A program made the translations under genes and the position numbers. From the NCBI GenBank assembly GCA_001630475.1, contig KV419435.1, positions 1 to 21,962 on the forward strand: 21,962 nucleotides of DNA, written 5' to 3'. Under the pieces are notes generated by a model. The model did not search any database. It was given only the letters and a program-made list of their open reading frames with translations, and was not told the DNA's origin. This document shows, piece after piece, positions 20,125-21,962 of the stretch; the stretch's first letter is position 1; the number at the start of each line of letters is the position of its first letter. This DNA is from Sistotremastrum niveocremeum HHB9708 (taxonomy: Eukaryota; Basidiomycota; Agaricomycetes; Sistotremastrales; Sistotremastraceae).

Positions 20125-20885
20125 GGATCGGAATGGGGCGATCGAGTTTTTGGATCCGCGTGGTAGCACTCGGAGTCGGGAGATCGACGGAAAGGTCGAT
20201 CGGTCGATCGCAGGTGGGAGATCCCCGATGGTTCCGGCAATTCTCTTCCGAGATCTGGCCCGATTCGGCATCGCCTTCTCCATCGATCGCTCTCGACTCG
20301 AACGAGCTCGGACTTTGAGTCCGAAGACAAAGCGAGCTTGAATGATCTCGGATGAGTAACTCTGTTCCGCCATCGTACCCGACTCTAAGATCTTGGACAT
20401 GCTGAGTGACTCGGACGAGCCTACGGGTATTACCAATTGACATTTGCTTTGGCATGTCGAGGTTACTAGTATGGTGGATAAAAGGAAACTCAGTCGACTG
20501 GATGGATGTGGGATCTCACCGAAGCGCTGAACGATGGGTCGGGACCACCGGAGCAGTCCTGTCATCGGGAAGACCGCCAAAGAAATCCTTCCGAGGATGG
20601 AGAGAAGCGCAAGCGATCGTCGCTCGATCACAGTCGTCTTTTGCTACACCAGCGTCTTCTTGTCCATCCGTCGGGATTCCGTCCGCGATTCTCGATCGAT
20701 CGATAGAATGTACTCCATCAATTCCGGAGCTTCAAGGCTCTTGGCATGAAGAAGTCAATTCAATAGCTTCCGAATCCCTCCTAAACCTGTCAAAGATTCG
20801 CGATCTGAGACCACACGATCGATGCTCTCTCCGATCCATTCAATCCATTTACTCGGCTCCGATTTTTTCTGACCCACAGATCGAT
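20125..20885. other. GATC-rich block upstream of a TATA box (copy C)
   Basis: By eye there are 20 GATC tetramers in about 760 bp, including TCGATCGGTCGATCGC and runs of overlapping CGATCGATCGAT, against about three expected. The block ends just before the TATA box at 20896. A 209-codon minus frame (20631-20002) and a 164-codon plus frame (20406-20900) cross it on opposite strands and show no domain. I take them as products of the base composition. Confidence 0.5.
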
Positions 20886-20895
20886 GAAGCTGGAG

Positions 20896-20903
20896 TATAA
20901 AAG
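20896..20903 (+). promoter_or_regulatory. TATA box of module C
   Basis: TATAAAAG is followed by CCCCCATCTCCCTCCATCTA, a leader closely resembling that after the TATA box at 12382. It implies plus-strand transcription toward 21052. Confidence 0.5.
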
Positions 20904-20929
20904 GCAGGCAGGGATGTCGCATATCCCCC

Positions 20930-21465
20930 ATCTCCCTCCATCTAACCCCTATCTAACGTTGTAGCAAGTAGGTGCCTCTTCCCGAAACTCCAGGCTTTCT
21001 TGAATTCTTCTTGTCACATCTTATACTTCCCACACGGTGGTCTGCTTTCTCATGCAACGCCCTTTCACGGAAGCGAAGAGAGAGAATCACCGACGTCTTT
21101 GGATGGGCTCCGTCGGTAAGATCTTTGTCCCGCGATATCTTCTATCTAATGTACTCATTGGCGCATTTTGTTTCTTCAGCACCTCTCTTTCGCTCTCTGC
21201 GTTGACTGTCATGAATGCGAGCTTCAATATGATTAAGGTTCGCTTCGTGTGAATTTGTGAGTAGATTTCTTTTCCTATCATTTGTTACACGACTTACTGA
21301 GACAATGCTTCAAGAAGGGACCTGACCGGCAATCATCACGGACCGTTCAATCTCCTTTCTAGGTGCTCCGGTTCGCGTACTTTGTCGAGGACCGTGAGCA
21401 CTTTTGTGATTTTTGTGATGTTATCTTGTCTGGGGTACTGATTATCTGTTTCGTCTCGTAAGGGC
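20930..21465 (+). ncRNA. Candidate spliced short transcript, probably non-coding
   Basis: A good intron is visible at 21117-21180 (GTAAGA..TTCAG, with CTAAT inside). The first ATG at 21052 gives only 29 codons when spliced, and other frames are equally short. There is no known RNA family or protein motif. The case for transcription rests on the TATA box, pyrimidine leader and intron; the strand is plus. It may be one member of a family with modules A and B. Confidence 0.2.
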
Positions 21466-21962
21466 TAAGGATGAACACGAATATGGACTCATGAATATGG
21501 GTACCTTACAGGCAGGTACCTTAGCCCTTGGGACCCATACTCAGACCTGTGAAATTTTTTTGTGACATTGATTTTCTCAAACCTAGGTACCTACTTGGGG
21601 TACCTGGATATACCTGTGAGTATATGGATATGAGTAGAACTGAGTAAAAAAAGCAAGGGGTTTTCGGAACCTTAAATCCGTACCCTGGGCCAGGGTGTGT
21701 GTGTGGGTCTCGGGCCCTTCCACACGTAAGTGCCCACCCAGAAATAATATATATATTAATTTTTGAATAATTATATATGAGTTTTGGAGTGCTCCAGTAT
21801 ATATTGAAAGCCTCAAAAATGTGTTTGGGCCTCTGCAACAGCTAAAAAATCCTACAATATAGCAGTTTCTAGGGTCCGGGGCTTGTATATGACCAAAAAT
21901 CAATATATTAATTCATTTTATATATGCATTGGTGTGTACTATTCAAAGAAGGATCCTTCATA
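21466..21962 (+). mobile_element. Left end of an hAT-type element, cut by the window edge
   Basis: The sequence opens TAAGGATGAACACGAATATG, sharing TAAGGATG with the ends of the complete element at 2180-2557. It continues with GGGTACCTTA, CAGGTACC and GGGGTACCTGG motifs and then an AT-rich interior like that at 820-860. The preceding eight bases (GTAAGGGC, 21458-21465) would be the target duplication; its partner should lie outside the window. No coding sequence is visible in this part. Confidence 0.5.

Noticed and set aside
20002-20631. 209-codon minus-strand frame and the opposing 164-codon plus frame at 20406-20900
   Set aside because: Both cross the same GATC-rich block on opposite strands; the composition (few stop trinucleotides) explains the openness and no motif is seen.
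1-21962. tRNA, rRNA, CRISPR or bacterial-type operons
   Set aside because: No paired A/B box with a cloverleaf, no rRNA-like sequence and no regularly spaced repeats with unique spacers were seen; the gene structure is eukaryotic.

Overview
The window looks like nuclear DNA from a filamentous fungus, most likely an agaricomycete (mushroom-type basidiomycete). The evidence is two genes split by 46-56 bp introns with GT..AG ends and CTAAC-like branch sites, a long-type unspecific peroxygenase, TATA boxes followed by C/T-rich leaders, and several DNA transposons. I see no bacterial operons, rRNA, tRNA or CRISPR. Genes are sparse, and only two protein-coding genes can be called with confidence.

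Left part (1-2600): no confident gene, but a nest of small non-autonomous transposons. The best is a complete 378 bp hAT-type element (2180-2557) with matching ends and a perfect 8 bp target duplication. Next to it is a 98 bp fold-back element flanked by TA (2042-2139). Degenerate GGTACC-rich remnants lie at 688-830 and 1730-1990. A related terminus enters at 21466 and runs off the right edge.

5100-6614: a seven-exon, plus-strand gene for a secreted heme-thiolate peroxygenase/chloroperoxidase-family enzyme (367 aa), with a TATA box about 90 bp upstream. All expected catalytic and disulfide residues are present.

6615-15100: gene-poor DNA. Two blocks very rich in GATC (about 10049-10520 and 11758-12275) each end just before a TATA box, and each box is followed by exons and introns that could make only short proteins. 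A similar block and TATA box occur at 20125-20903. These look like repeated promoter modules for small or non-coding transcripts, but this is inference.

15108-19577: the most interesting object, an apparently intact 4.47 kb DNA transposon. Its 26 bp terminal regions match with one mismatch, and both ends carry arrays of TGTCCC/GGGACA. One minus-strand gene of five exons fills it. All four introns are phase 0, and splicing gives one open frame of 1215 codons. That single polypeptide joins an N-terminal Ulp1-type (C48) cysteine protease, a basic linker, a helix-turn-helix region, a pogo/Tigger-like DDE_1 transposase core (D-D37-D by my count) and an acidic tail. I do not know of a described Tc1/mariner/pogo element with a fused SUMO-protease-like domain. 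The element appears to have split an exon of a small minus-strand transcription unit.
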